This document shows positions 46,140-57,774 of a DNA stretch of 64,000 nt, piece by piece (the first letter of the stretch is position 1; each line of letters begins with the position of its first letter). Made by a program: the position numbers and the translations under genes. The stretch lies in NCBI RefSeq assembly GCF_907164915.1, contig NC_061869.1:44699771-44763770 (forward strand), read 5' to 3'. Origin of the DNA: Impatiens glandulifera (taxonomy: Eukaryota > Streptophyta > Magnoliopsida > Ericales > Balsaminaceae). Below the pieces are notes generated by a model. It did not search any database. It was not told the origin of the DNA and worked only from the letters and a program-made list of their open reading frames with translations.

Positions 46140-46444
46140 TGTTGAGAAAAGATCTAATCTAAATACACGCCAAAAGAAGATATAAAGATATAAAATGGTA
46201 AAGAATAATAAAGAACACAAGATATAACGAGGTTCGGCCAACAATGCCTACATTCTCGGGAAGTCGTCCATTCTATTGATTTTCCATGGAATAATGGTCT
46301 AAGTGACCCTAGGTTACAATGTCTCTATTTATAGGAGTACATCAAAAGCCTAAAAGACTAAACTACTACTCCTAAGCCCAATAAAGGCTTATAGCCCAAT
46401 TACAATATATAAACTCTAATAAAATATAAGCCCAAAACTCAACA
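46140..46444 (-). repeat. 3' LTR of the non-autonomous retrotransposon
   Basis: Plus strand TGTTGAGAAAAGATC to CCCAAAACTCAACA, 305 bases. It closely matches 49504-49806, including CGAGGTTCGGCCAACAATG and CATGGAATAATGG. On the element's own strand a CTATAAATAGAG box (46335-46324) is the likely LTR promoter. Confidence 0.9.
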
Positions 46445-46458
46445 ATCTCCACCTTAGG
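46445..46458 (-). promoter_or_regulatory. Polypurine tract
   Basis: CCTAAGGTGGAGAT on the minus strand directly abuts the 3' LTR, the place from which plus-strand DNA synthesis is primed. Confidence 0.6.
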
Positions 46459-46599
46459 AGAATACCGCGCTTATTGAGATGTGATGAATAAATTACAAAT
46501 TCAACAATATCCACCTTGATGAATTTCACGTCCCTTAGGAAATACACGAGTTGTACCCATCAATCTCCCCCTTAACATAAGTCAAGACATCAAGAAATA

Positions 46600-46830
46600 A
46601 TTGGGTTCAACAGTTTAATCTTCACCTTTGCTCAAGCCATTCATCGGATAACTTTTTGTACCTCCACTTCCACTCAAAAGCCCTTAGAAGAATTACAATT
46701 TCCACCATCACGTATAGCGCGCCATCAAAATGTTATGAGCCACACATCAATCTTCACTGCTCGAGCCATTCACGAGATAAATCATTATACCTCCACTTCC
46801 GCTCAAAAGTCTCTTAGAAGATAAAATCAT
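46600..46830. repeat. Diverged direct repeat inside the retrotransposon
   Basis: AATCTTCACCTTTGCTC...CCATTCATCGGATAA...CCTCCACTTCCACTC (46618-46690) recurs as AATCTTCACTGCTCGAGCC...CCTCCACTTCCGCTC (46749-46822). Confidence 0.65.
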
Positions 46831-47019
46831 AGACTTTATAACACCAAGTAAATTTGGGTAACCACGTTATTTTAACGACGAGAGACATTCAAGAACTCTT
46901 TCTAATCTTTGTTCATACCCGTTGACATATGCGGAAACTAGAATTAACAATTCTTATTATGTCAAAATAATCTTTACATTTGTTTTCCACAAACCGAGTG
47001 TATTATTTTTCAAGTCCAA

Positions 47020-47205
47020 CAATCGACTGAAATCAAATTACCGAATAGACCCAAGACAAAGTTTTATCCTTTGCTTTTTCAAAATCAGATATCTATCGAA
47101 AACTAAGAACACCCAAAACGAACTTCTATCGTCTACTTCCTCAAAATAAGATATCGATTGAAAAGCGAGAAGACCCAAGACGAACTTTTATTGTCTACTT
47201 CATAA
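47020..47205. repeat. Three tandem ~60-bp repeats inside the retrotransposon
   Basis: Three successive copies of a block containing (A/G)ACCCAAGACGAACTTTTAT-like text followed by a TC(T)ACTT(C)CTCAAAAT(A/C)AGATATC word, at about 47047, 47106 and 47168. The copies are diverged. Confidence 0.65.
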
Positions 47206-49004
47206 TAAATAAATTAGGCTATCACGACATCTCTTTTCTCTAGCTCAAGATCTGACAAAGTATTTGTCACCCATCTTGCCTTGAACGTTGCATACTCAAC
47301 CAACTTGAACTTCATACTTCTCCTTGAACACATTAACTTGCAATATGTTAGTTTCTTGAATCCAAAAACGTCTAGCACTCCAAGTATATTATTTCAAGAT
47401 TCACTATCTCTCTTCAATTGTCTTCACCAATGTTTCAAATGATCATCCATAGTTTCTCTAAATGAAATCGAATATTCTTCCATTTGAATTGATCGAACCT
47501 CTCATCTAGCCCCTTTTTTCATGACTAGGAATCCCATTCAAGGTCTCAATCATCTCAATCATTTAATCTATGATCCACAATGTATAGACAATTAAGATAG
47601 AACAAAAGAAGTAACAAAATCATCACCTTCGAATTAACTAAGTCTCCCATCTAGCCCCTTTTTCACGCCTATAAATCCCACTCAAGGTTTTATTTATCTT
47701 CTCACATTTTAAGATAATGCAATGATTTCTTCTTGGTTCGTTTGAGAGTTGCTCTCAAGATGTCTCCACCTCAACTTATAAGTATCTTTCACTAGTCTTC
47801 CTCTTCCCGGTCTTTCATTCATATTGTGTGTTAACTGGAATTGTGTCAATCCTTAAACACCCGCCAACTCAATGCAATCTTGTAATTTGACCTAAAGGAT
47901 TGCTTCGATCATGTTTTTGTCAAGTATAAAGCACACATAATATCACCACCGTCTTCATGTTGATTAGCTCTTCGAATAAGATAAAGTCATAACCAAAAAG
48001 ATGCAAACTTTTTGGTCCCAAATAAGTCAAAATAAAACTAAAATTAGGCATACATTTTAAGCCCCTGAAAAACAAACTTTGAGACGTCCAAACCTTGATC
48101 CGGCCGTTGAAAATATAGAGGAATGAGTTACTAACCCTCTCAACAAAATCTCAGCGCAATCGGACTCCGTTTGAATCTATGATCGTTTCTTTTAATTTGA
48201 ATTCTTCAATAACCTTTTTCCAAAGAAAAATCTCTCCAAACTCATTTTAACCGAGATTTTTTCAAGTCAAAGTCCTCAACATAGTGAAATAATATCACTC
48301 ATGTATGCCAAGACAACAATCGGTTATAATAAAACCTTCAACTAATTTTCAACAAGCATGAAGATGTATCGTTTGTTCTCCACATTCTTCTAGCCAAATC
48401 CTGTATAGAAAGAATCTAACAAACCATATATATATGATTAGTTCACCCTCAACTCATACCTTAGAAACTATCATTCTTGGTAGAACCCTTGAGACATCAA
48501 CACCACTTGACAACTTCGCACCAGCACTTAACGGAGATTGCCAATCAAAACCTACTCACAAGGTTGTATGCAAATCCAAATCCGGCCATTATACACACAT
48601 ATCAAACTAAACCCTTGAAAACAAATATTGAACCTACCCGCTTTAAATAGAAAACTCTTTACATGTTGCACCAATTGTCTTCCATAATCTGCAACATCGA
48701 AATAAGCACTCCACATTCTTTTTCAACCCCAATTTTCAATCTCCATATCCACGAATATGAAATCTCTTAGTAGATAAATCACAAATCTCAATCTTTGAGA
48801 AATTTAAGTCATACAAGCCTCAATACAAATCCAAGATCTAAATATACAAAGCTTTGAGAATTTGATTAAAATCAAACAAGGCTTTACGTTTGAAAATTGG
48901 AATCAAATAGGTCTTAAACCTATTTTATAAAATCAAACGAGACTTAAATAAAAAGTCTTAGTTGAAAAAGTCTTAGTTGTTGACCGATTCAAAAATTCTT
49001 GGCT

Positions 49005-49120
49005 CCTCTCTATATATTATATTATATCATAATATAATATATATATATATATAGAATATATATGGAGATATATATGAAATATATATAGAGATATATATTT
49101 TTATTTTTTATATTTTAATA
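49005..49120. repeat. TA-rich low-complexity tract
   Basis: Long runs of ATATAT with GATATATAT and TATATGGAG interruptions, inside the non-autonomous retrotransposon. Confidence 0.85.
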
Positions 49121-49490
49121 TATCATATGTCCCAAATTAAAATAGGTCAAAAAGAATATACCTCATCTTCTTCATTCTGGTGATGTTGCCTCCACGACGA
49201 CTTTTCATCACTTGCACCCATTGGCGCCTTCGAGAAAAATAAAAGACCCATTGTTTTCTTCTTTCTTCTTCTCAATATCACCCAAAACTATGAAATAATT
49301 TAATGACCGTTCACATCTCCTTAGCAATTGAAGATTTTGACTCAAATCTTCACAACGGATAATTCTTTTGCAAACAATGTCGTTTTCTCAAATAACCAAC
49401 AATCTCAAATATTCAACAACTTCTTTAATGGTGGTTAGGGTTTCTGTCATATCTTTACAAATAGATTAAGATAAATATTCTCAAAATATT

Positions 49491-49501
49491 CTCTGATACC
49501 A
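49491..49501 (-). promoter_or_regulatory. Primer binding site of the non-autonomous retrotransposon
   Basis: Minus strand TGGTATCAGAG, a perfect match to the complement of initiator Met-tRNA as far as it goes, two bases inside the 5' LTR. Confidence 0.85.
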
Positions 49502-49503
49502 CT

Positions 49504-49806
49504 TGTTGAGAAAATATCTAATCTAAACAAGCGCTAAAAGAAGTTATAAGGATAAAGTGGTAAAGAATAATAAAGAACACAAGATATAACGAGGTTCGGC
49601 CAACAATGCCTACATTCTCGGGGAGTCGTCCATTCTATTGATTTTCCATGGAATAATGGTCCAATTAACCTTAGGTTACAATGTCTCTATTTATAGGAGT
49701 ACATAAAAAGCCAAAAGACTAAATTACAACTCTTAAGCCCAATAAAGGCTTAAAGCCCAATTACAAATATATAAACTCTAATAAAATATGAGCCCAAAAC
49801 CCAACC
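49504..49806 (-). repeat. 5' LTR of the non-autonomous retrotransposon
   Basis: Plus strand TGTTGAGAAAATATC to AAAACCCAACC, 303 bases; the final CA has become CC. Divergence from the other LTR is limited to scattered substitutions and small indels, so the insertion is moderately old. Confidence 0.88.
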
Positions 49807-49811
49807 GTTTG

Positions 49812-51007
49812 CCATAGAACTCACCTTTTAGCCTCCAAATCTCGCACCCGATATAAATAAATGCACCTCGCACTGCTGGCCACGATTCTTGATGATTGCG
49901 ACACTATATTCTTCTCATTTTTTCACCCGACCGAGCATCATTCCCATTGTGTATTATCCCCACATACCCGAACGATCTACATGTATTTTGGCCTTATTTT
50001 TCCACCCGATAGACACATACCTGATCGAGAGATAGAAAACTCGATGGTTGCTGATGTTTAAAACTGTGAATGTTGATGTTAATGTGCATCCGAATGAAAG
50101 CTAACATGGCTTTTAACCACATTTTCTACACCCGGTACATGTTTATGACCTGAAATGATGGTGTTGTTGTGCACCCAACCAAAAGTTGACATGGTTTTCG
50201 ACCACGTTTCCTATGCTCGATAGATGCCAATGACTGAGGAAGCTACAGTTGGATGTTGCTGCCTAACTTTTCTACACCCAATGGACGCTGCTGCTTGTTG
50301 TCGATTGAGGATGGGAAGCTTGTTGTTGCTAAAGACTCGACCGAGAAAAGTCGCTAGCTTCAGCGACATGGTTCTCAACTGATGGCATGATTTTGATCGT
50401 GGAGACTAACCACTGTCCCTTTGTGCTTTATTTTTCATATATTTTTTTCTTTATTTTATCATTTTTGATGGTTTTCGTTGTGGTATTTGGGTACTATGGG
50501 TTTTATTTCTATTTTGTTGGGTTTTTGATATAATCTGTAGCTCATTTTATCCTATGTTACAATTAAAAAACTAAAATATGTAGAGCGTAAGTATTTTGAA
50601 AAATGACCAAGATTAAATAGTAGAGACCTTCAGGGAGTTGTGGGACATAACTGTTTTAAAACTATTTCCTACAAGTAACCAAATACTAGACTCACTCTCT
50701 TATATTCATAATTCTTTAATTTAGGCGGTGACTCTGTAGTCTTGAGGTTAATGAAATTGGAAAAATCTAAATAGGCCTAAAGACTTCCTATTAAAAAATT
50801 CCCATCTCTCTTAAATTATTCGAGATGGTAAGATATTGAGTCGTCTATAAAGTCTCACTTTCACATTAATTTTTCTAATCATCGTAAAAACTAATTCTGC
50901 TTACAGTTATTAAAATATGAGCATGAATGTTAAATTTATTTAAGTTAAACATACAATAAGTGTAAGCTCCAAATTATCAAACTTGGCGATTATTTAGTCG
51001 TACATAG
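49812..51007. other. Intergenic sequence, pre-insertion host of the LTR element
   Basis: Continuous with the sequence left of 46135 before the retrotransposon inserted. A 66-codon frame at 49861 follows a TATAAATA by chance and has no known domain. The segment 50337-50413 is a dispersed repeat (listed separately). Nothing else was recognised. Confidence 0.5.
50337..50413 (+). repeat. Dispersed repeat, copy 1 (partner at 60326)
   Basis: CGACCGAGAAAAGT, GCTAGCTTCAG, then GGCATGATTTT and CGTGGAGACTAACCAC, in the same order as 60326-60416, which has 14 extra bases in the middle. Confidence 0.75.
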
Positions 51008-51469
51008 TGCGCAACTTCAGATGACCATCTTTGTTAAGATATCGGATGGAGATGCACTATCGATTGAGAAAATATGAAGTAAGTCTCCAAATAGGAGATT
51101 TACACTTATAATAAACTCTACCGAAATAATTAGAGTTTATTGGATTTGTGTTTGAGTTTGGGCTTGGGCCTGAACAAGATTTATTTAGGTTTTATTATCG
51201 AAATGATTACCCTAGAAATATTTTATTATTAACAGTTTTACGGTGCAAGACATAATTATATAGAGATAAATAGTGTGAGGCAAAAAAATATGCATTTCTT
51301 CTTCTTATTATTCATAGTGAAATCAGGTGGTAGTTAGGGTGGTAGTTAGAAGGGGACGTAACCCTTTTGAGTGAACCACTCTAAATATGTTCTATAATTT
51401 GTGTTCTTATTTACTTGATTTTTTTAGATCATTTCAATCAGGTCGGATTTGGGGATCCAAATCCTAATA
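51008..51469 (+). repeat. Decayed copia 3' end plus LTR (relative of 42411-42777)
   Basis: 51008-51105 matches the end of the pol region and the stretch before the LTR at about 42320-42410 (GTTAAGATATCGGATGG against GTTAAGACACCAAATGG). 51106-51469 matches the LTR: TACACTTATAATAAACTCTA, GTGTGAGGCAAAAA, TAGTGAAATC(T/A)GGTGGT, TTTTGAGTGAACCACT and GGTCGGATTTGGG are shared. The first 17 or so LTR bases are deleted. No pol remains upstream. Confidence 0.75.
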
Positions 51470-53422
51470 CAAACTATAGTCAAGGCAAACAAGCAAAGGT
51501 TTAGTGAAACCATTTTTATGTTTCAAATAAATTTTCAATTCCTTCAAATTTTTAACCCTCTTGCATTTATATGGTATATGTTGAAAGAGGTTAATGAGTT
51601 TGTCACCGTCGTGATTGTTTCAATCGATGGATCATGGAAAGTTGTAAAAAAAACTAAGACGTTGCAGATAATTAGATCCATTCTAAAAAAATGTAAATAT
51701 TGATTGATTGATACACCTAAAAATTTAGATATTTTTTATTTACTGAAGACATTGTTGGTATACTATTTTCGAATGCGTGTGAAGATCTCAAGATGTGAAG
51801 CCTATTTTGAGTAATAATCAAACTCAACCGTGATTGATTAACACTAGTTATATCTTCTTATCACATGGATGATGATTTTTGATGTGGATTATATCTCCCA
51901 ACATTTGAAAATCTAGCATTAGATGATCCTTGTTTGAATTTAATTTCTCTTCTGCTCTTATGTTGAAAGTGTATCGGTAATAATTTTGTGTCATTACAAA
52001 AGCATGAAGTGTATATATGGATTGTGGTTAATAATCTTGCAATCATTATTATGTTTTTCGCTTTTAAACACAAAATTTTCAAACTTAGAAATTATTTGTT
52101 ACAATTTTTTGTTTCTTTAAAAACAACCATCAAGGCCTGACTTAACTTCTCCTCTCAATACATTTTCACTCAACTTGTCTCAAATGCAACCGAATGTTTT
52201 CGATTCTCTTTTCATTCTCTTTGAGGTTATAGGGTTTAGGGTTTAGGATTTTCACAAATTTTTTATTTTGCAAATTTTCTTACTTTAACATGTTAAATTG
52301 TTATTCCTATTTGTATATAACTTAATTTTACTATATTCTATAAATAAAATCTTATTAATTGATATGCATGTACTTTGTTTTATAATGAAATTAATTAGAT
52401 GAAAAGTGATAAATTTGATTATTTGCTTCCAAAGTCAAGAAATCGCATTTATTTTGGATTTATTATTATTTATACGTTAATAAATTGGAGGTTGTAGAAA
52501 ATATTACTGTTTTGGCTTCACAATATACACTAATTTTTAAGTTTGGACGGAAAATGTTTATGTTATAAATTTTAAGATAGTACGATTAAGTTGTTTTCAT
52601 TACAAAAGGAAGAATGATACATATTATTTCTTGGAGAATGAAGTTGAATAAATACAAAAACTAATTTATAAATTATTCTCCTAAATGATGAAGTTTATTA
52701 TTTTAAAATGTTTCTCATTGTATATGTTATTTCCTAATTTTCTTAATTTCTATAGTCAAAGAATGACTACATTCATCAAATAATTAATTTGTGAGTAGTA
52801 AATATTTTGAGCTTACTAACAGTGTGAACGTGTAACCGTTTTCTCTTGTAATGATGGTTATCTGGTTGTAGTGATGACTATTGAACTATTTCTTAAATTA
52901 AGTGAGCATAAAAATATACACTTTTTCTTTTCTATTCTTTTCTTTTCTTTAGTTGTAGTGATGGCTATCTTTTTCTTCTAGTATTAAATACTATTTTTCT
53001 AATTTTGATGTGAAATATATGCTTTTGTTTATTTTCTTGTTACTAGTTAGTTAAATAAGGTATAGTTTCTAATATAAAGATAAAGAGTATTAATTCCTCT
53101 TAAACAATAGTATAGTTTCTATATTTTTCTTATAGCCTTTATATTATTTTATGGATTTATTGTTCTAAAATTTAGTTTTAAAAGTAGAAAAATAAAATAA
53201 TGAGTTCAAATCTCATTTAAAAAAAATTAATTATTAAAACAAAACATCCTAAAAAACTTCTTATAAGAACAAAGTAAATATAAAATATTTTAAATTGAAT
53301 TTCAACAAGTTGTCAATTTTAGAGTTTATTAGGTATTTCTGATTGTATTGGAAATTTAAACTTGTTTTTCCATTTTAAATTCCGTCTCTCCTTCCTATTT
53401 TCTAACATGTTAGAAAAATCAA
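51470..53422. other. AT-rich intergenic sequence, nothing recognised
   Basis: No domain, RNA gene or repeat partner was found. There is a short TAGGGTTTAGGGTTTAGG at 52230-52247, about two and a half plant telomere-type units, too few to be a telomere tract. A CTTTTCTTTT run lies near 52922-52950. Confidence 0.5.
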
Positions 53423-53578
53423 ACGCCCAGGAACTGCTCGCATAGCCCGTTGCAGCTAAAGGAACGTGCGCCCACGTAGCCACAAATCAGCTAAAGCCCG
53501 TTAGCATAAACACGACGAAACGCGCAGATCGCGACGGAACCATGACGAAATGCCAATCGACCGCTCCGCGTACGCATT
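53423..53578. other. Small GC-rich island in AT-rich DNA
   Basis: About 56% G+C over 53421-53580, with many CG dinucleotides (CACGACGAAACGCGC, GCGACGGAAC, CCGCTCCGCG) and two GACGAAA words. There are sharp edges on both sides. No frame, tRNA or known repeat was recognised. Confidence 0.45.
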
Positions 53579-54198
53579 CTTTTGACAAATATTTGTGAGA
53601 ACTATCATGTAGATTGTTTTTTTGTTAGGAGATGCGTTCAACTAATTAAGTGTTCTATTTTTTTTAAGTGTAGAGTGTTAGGGGCTCAATAATGAGGTTC
53701 CACGTACGTAGTACACGGAATGAGTAACCAATGGAGTAAATTGTTTAGTTTGATAGATTTTTATAACAAAAAATTTTACATATTGCCTAAATGTAATATT
53801 TGTTTCCACCTCATGAAATAGTAAGGGATTTACACCTATAATATGAATAAAATGACCGTATTCAAATAAAAGAGATGAAAAATTCAAAACAATACAATTA
53901 CTATGATAAAAAAAAACATTTATCGTGCCAATAACTTTTACAAATTAAGCCAATTATCATGCAAATGTAAAAACCAATTATCATGCAAATGTAAAAAATA
54001 TGGTTGGGTCAATCTTTATGGTGCGGTATAGATGAACCTCACTCACGTGAGGCTAGTTTGAGGAAGTGGTTTTATTGGGTTTTATCATGTTTATTTTCAA
54101 AAAAAATATTGTTTGATAATTCTTTTTAAAAACAGACTTTTTGTGTTTAAATACTAAAGTACATTAGATTTATTTTTTCTCATGGATGTAGGGTCATT
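53579..54198. other. AT-rich intergenic sequence with a small tandem duplication
   Basis: CCAATTATCATGCAAATG is repeated at 53950 and 53974, each followed by TAAAAA. CCTCACTCACGTGAGG at 54036-54051 is a short inverted repeat. Nothing coding. Confidence 0.5.
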
Positions 54199-54450
54199 TC
54201 TATGTAAAAGAAATGATAATTTTGGTGTTTTATTAAATAAAAAAAGTGATTTGATGGATATAGTGATATTTAAGTTATCGTTTAAAATCCTTAATAAAAA
54301 CCCACGGATCAAACGAGCACTTAGAGGAAAAATATGAAATCTTCTAGTCAAACATCTGAACAGATACATCAAACAAAGTTTTTTTTACAACTTCATCAAT
54401 CATTAATGATCCCCTCAACGTCTTCTTAAATATTTTTCTATTTTGATGCT
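54199..54450 (+). repeat. Block A of a permuted duplication, left copy
   Basis: TCTATGTAAAAGAAATGATAA to CTATTTTGATGCT matches 56594-56839 over its whole length (GGTGTTTTATTAAATAAA, AAAACCCACGGATCAA, ATCTTCTAGTCAAACATCT, ATTAATGATCCCCTCAAC), with substitutions and small indels. Confidence 0.85.
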
Positions 54451-54786
54451 ATTGTTAACTTCCATGTATGCATTATTGAAATTTATCAATTGCAATAACA
54501 AGCAAATAACCAAAAGAAGAATTGATATTGTAGACTATTGTCACCTTTTATAACATAACCTACTCCGATCTTGAAAATGGAAGAGTCCTAGCCAGGTTTT
54601 TTTTGTACAAACAAAAAATAAAAAATAAAATAGACACATGAATAGCAAAATAATGACTTACTTATCCATTTCTATAATCTAGCTAGAATATTCAGTTTGT
54701 CCGAAAGAAACTCTACATGCAGCTTTAGTTATTCATGGAGGGGTAAGAAATTGTATTAAAAACATTATTATTTACTGCCATCTCGA

Positions 54787-54875
54787 AAATAATAATTAAT
54801 TTCTTGTGAATATGAAAAAGAAGCACACCTGATGTATAGAAGAATGAGATAACACACTTGATACAATAACATCAA
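54787..54875 (+). repeat. Block B of a permuted duplication, left copy
   Basis: Shares GAATATGAAAAAGAA and AGAATGAGATAACACACTTG with 56503-56593. Here block B lies 340 bases right of block A, whereas at 56.5 kb B directly precedes A. Confidence 0.75.
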
Positions 54876-55069
54876 TAAATTTTCAAGACTACCAGATAAA
54901 TTCAGTGTATGAGTAGGTGGTTTACCCAAATAGATGAAGCAACAAAAAGAAACCAAATAGTTTAAAATTAATCACCTAATCTTCACACAAAATGCTACAC
55001 AAAATGCTAGAACATCTAAAAAAAGGTTAAGTAGCCATTTTATATGTTTAATTCTCAATAGTCAATGAA

Positions 55070-56239
55070 CACCACATGTATATATTCAATATTCTCAAAA
55101 CTAGAATTGTCGCTCAATATATCCTCTAGGACAAAGGATTACTTGTTTTCCTCGTTCTCCCTCAATTGCCTACGCAGGTTAGGTCCTGGACCCGCATCTT
55201 CAAAAACGGTGACAACCTCGTCCATGTGAGGAAATTTTTAAACTTGATGCAGAGTTGAGCTAATTGCTTCTTCTTGAAGGATCCATGGTCTTCCCAATAT
55301 AAGGTTAACATTTAAATCAACATCAACTATATGAAAGGTGATCTGGAACCAAACATCTGCTATCTTAATTGGTACGGAAACTACACCAAGTGGGCGTACT
55401 CCCTCGCCTAATCCTTTCAGCACATGAAGACTAGGCATCATTTTATTGATGTCAATTCCTACAGCCTTTGCTGTACCGGTAGAGCAGAGATTTACTGAGG
55501 CCCCTGTGTCGACCATGGTGTTCCAAACATACCCATTTAGGATTCGTACTGTTATCCTTAAAAATGCATCTCGGTCGTACCCGAGAGGGAGTTTGTCATC
55601 TTCTCCAAAGATAATAATTTTCCCCTTTTCCCTTGTATATTCTGAACATTGCGACGCGAGAATAGGGTTAGATGTTGGCACTGTGATAACCCAGTCCATT
55701 TTGGGATCTTCCTCTAGATCAATCCAATTACTTTTTTCTTTCCCAACCCATGAACATTCCTTTTCATTTTTCCACGGCTCTCCCGTGTAATTGTTCCATT
55801 CTCCCTCTTCATGTGATTGATTCGAGAAGTTGTCGTCATTTTTATCAAGGTCGCCCATAATATCAAAATTTTCCATAAAGGCTTCAATCGGATCTTTAAA
55901 CTTAGTAAACGCACACTCCCAAAACCATGTATTCACGGTTGGGCTTAAATATAAGGGGAATTGATGCAATTATAATGCCACTCCGCTTAGCTTGTATGGA
56001 GCCATTTTTGCAAAGAAATTATGCAGGTGGTTCTTGGCACTGTCATGTTCACAATATAGACTAATAATTGGGGTTTGGAAACCCGGAGGGTAATCTTCCT
56101 TGCACATCTTTATGTATTCATTTTTCTATATTTCTGATTGGGGAAGAAACACGGTCTCCCTTCTCTTGACTACAATAGAGATTGGGTCTCCATTGTTAGA
56201 TTCTTCGGTGAAAGCCTTCATAAAATTCCTTTTGACCAT
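55070..56239 (-). pseudogene. Ty3/gypsy gag - aspartic protease pseudogene
   Basis: The minus-strand frame opens at ATG 56239 (MVKRNFMKAFTEES). A gag-like segment follows (HLHNFFAKMAPYKLSG, then HQFPLYLSPTVNTWFW), interrupted by stops near 56130 and at 55970. The longest open stretch, 55969-55238 (243 codons), ends in a retroviral-type protease: active site MVDTGASVNLC (DTG at residues 154-156), the flap-region segment LGVVSVPIKI and ILGRPW at 224-229, all standard for plant gypsy pol. A stop follows HQV at 55238, and homologous text (FPHMDEVVTVFEDA) continues for about 150 bases. RT, RNase H and integrase are missing and no LTRs are evident, although related blocks flank it at 54.2-54.9 and 56.5-56.8 kb. 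Not functional. Confidence 0.82.
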
Positions 56240-56502
56240 TGTTGTTAATCTAATAGGATGAAAGACTCAACCTCGCAAGGAAGAGATCGTGTAGAAGGAA
56301 GTGAATAGAGATAGGTACGTAGAATAGAATTAATCAAGGAAGATGTGTTGTGGATGATGATGAGGAAGAATGGAAAGTTATCAAGTGCATTAGGGAATGA
56401 GCTTCTAGAAGAGGAGGATAGTTAATTACTATTATAAAACCTATAAAAAAACAAAAATACTTCAACAACCTTATTTAATTTACTGGAAACCACTCATGTT
56501 CT

Positions 56503-56593
56503 TAAAATAATAACTTAATAATTATATTTTTATAAATATGAAAAAGAAATACACATACTAGTAGAATGAGATAACACACTTGATACAATAACA
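56503..56593 (+). repeat. Block B of the permuted duplication, right copy
   Basis: Partner of 54787-54875; joined directly to block A here. Confidence 0.75.
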
Positions 56594-56839
56594 TCTATGT
56601 AAGAAATGATAATTTTGGTGTTTTATTAAATAAAAAAAGTTATTTAATGGATGTAGTGATATTTATGTTATCGTTTAAAATCCATAATAAAAACCCACGG
56701 ATCAACGAGCTCTTAGAGGAAAAATATAAAATCTTCTAGTCAAACATCTCAACAAATACATCAAACAAAATTTATTTACAACTTCATTAATCATTAATGA
56801 TCCCCTCAACCTCTTCTTAAATATTTCTATTTTAATGCT
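56594..56839 (+). repeat. Block A of the permuted duplication, right copy
   Basis: Partner of 54199-54450, slightly shorter through small deletions. Confidence 0.85.
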
Positions 56840-57774
56840 GCTTCAATATCATCTATGCTTCAATATTCCACAATTAAGTTCAATCAAATACTAGAGAACT
56901 CAAAGTTATAAGTGTGTATTATCATTGCACACATCATAAGTTGTTTTTTTTTCTTTTCTAGATTGTAAGCGAATATATTTCAATTTTGTTTTTAAGTTAC
57001 TATTTTGAATACAAATTTTCAATTGTTTTCAAATTTAAACTAGAATTCTAAATTTATAAAATACAAAAAATTAAAGATACAAATTTTAATTTTAATTTTA
57101 ATTAATAATATTAAAACAATAACAAAATCTTAGAATTGTGTCCATTGCACATACAAAATCTATATGTATAATTAATATTCAAAGAATGAATGCTTTTAAA
57201 AACAAATTTAACATATACCACTTCATTCTTCTACAAATTAGATTAAAAAATAAATAGACTCAGTCACCTTATTTTTCTTTATCTAATTAAATGCCAGCAA
57301 AAGGATATAAAAATATCCTCAAAAGTGTTTGCGTTCTTTACAAGAAGAAATTATCTTGCAATAAAAAATATATATAACTCATAATCTCCATTAATGTTTA
57401 AGAATACAATAGCACCATCAACATATACATAGTTATAATAAACTAGTTTCATCATTATTTGATACCAAACATACATGTTTCATCCTAAAAATTTATTTTA
57501 AATCACACTACAACTACAATTACCTGAGAAAGAATGATGCACATGGTTTCAAAATAAGATAAAACTTTCTATTGAATAAATAGTTTCAGAATAAGATAAA
57601 ATTTTATATTAAAGTCGAATACTTAATTTTAGATTTAATATTTTTAATATTGTTGTGGTTTAGTTTTGAATGTTGTTTGAGTTATAATTCGAATATCCTT
57701 TAATAAATTAGGTCAAAATTTTCAAAATTTTGATTTATCATAATTAAATTTGGACCGCATAGATTAAAAAAAAA
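56840..57774. other. AT-rich intergenic sequence, nothing recognised
   Basis: Very AT-rich, many poly-A/T tracts, no open frame of note and no repeat partner found in the window. It borders the truncated 3' end of the LINE. Confidence 0.5.

Larger units (their letters stand above)
46140..49806 (-). mobile_element. Complete non-autonomous LTR retrotransposon
   Basis: Two direct LTRs (46140-46444 and 49504-49806) bound 3.06 kb of internal sequence, and GTTTG flanks both outer ends (46135-46139 and 49807-49811) as a 5-bp target duplication. The minus-strand primer site TGGTATCAGAG (49501-49491) and a purine tract, CCTAAGGTGGAGAT (46458-46445), next to the other LTR fix the orientation. No gag, protease, RT or integrase motif appears in any frame and stops are frequent, so it must have been mobilised by another element; by primer site and LTR style a copia element is likely. 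It resembles the LARD class. The internal region holds local repeats and a TA-rich stretch. Confidence 0.85.

Noticed and set aside
49861..50061. 66-codon frame just after a TATAAATA
   Set aside because: The TATA-like word is too close to the ATG to act as its promoter and the peptide has no known features.
52230..52247. Interstitial telomere (TTTAGGG)n
   Set aside because: Only about two and a half units; such runs occur by chance and in plant promoters.
55446..55790. 114-codon plus-strand frame
   Set aside because: It is the antisense shadow of the gypsy protease region, which has clear motifs on the minus strand.
54199..56839. Blocks A as the two LTRs of the gypsy element
   Set aside because: They lack TG...CA ends, a primer site and a target duplication, and block B is in a different order on the two sides.
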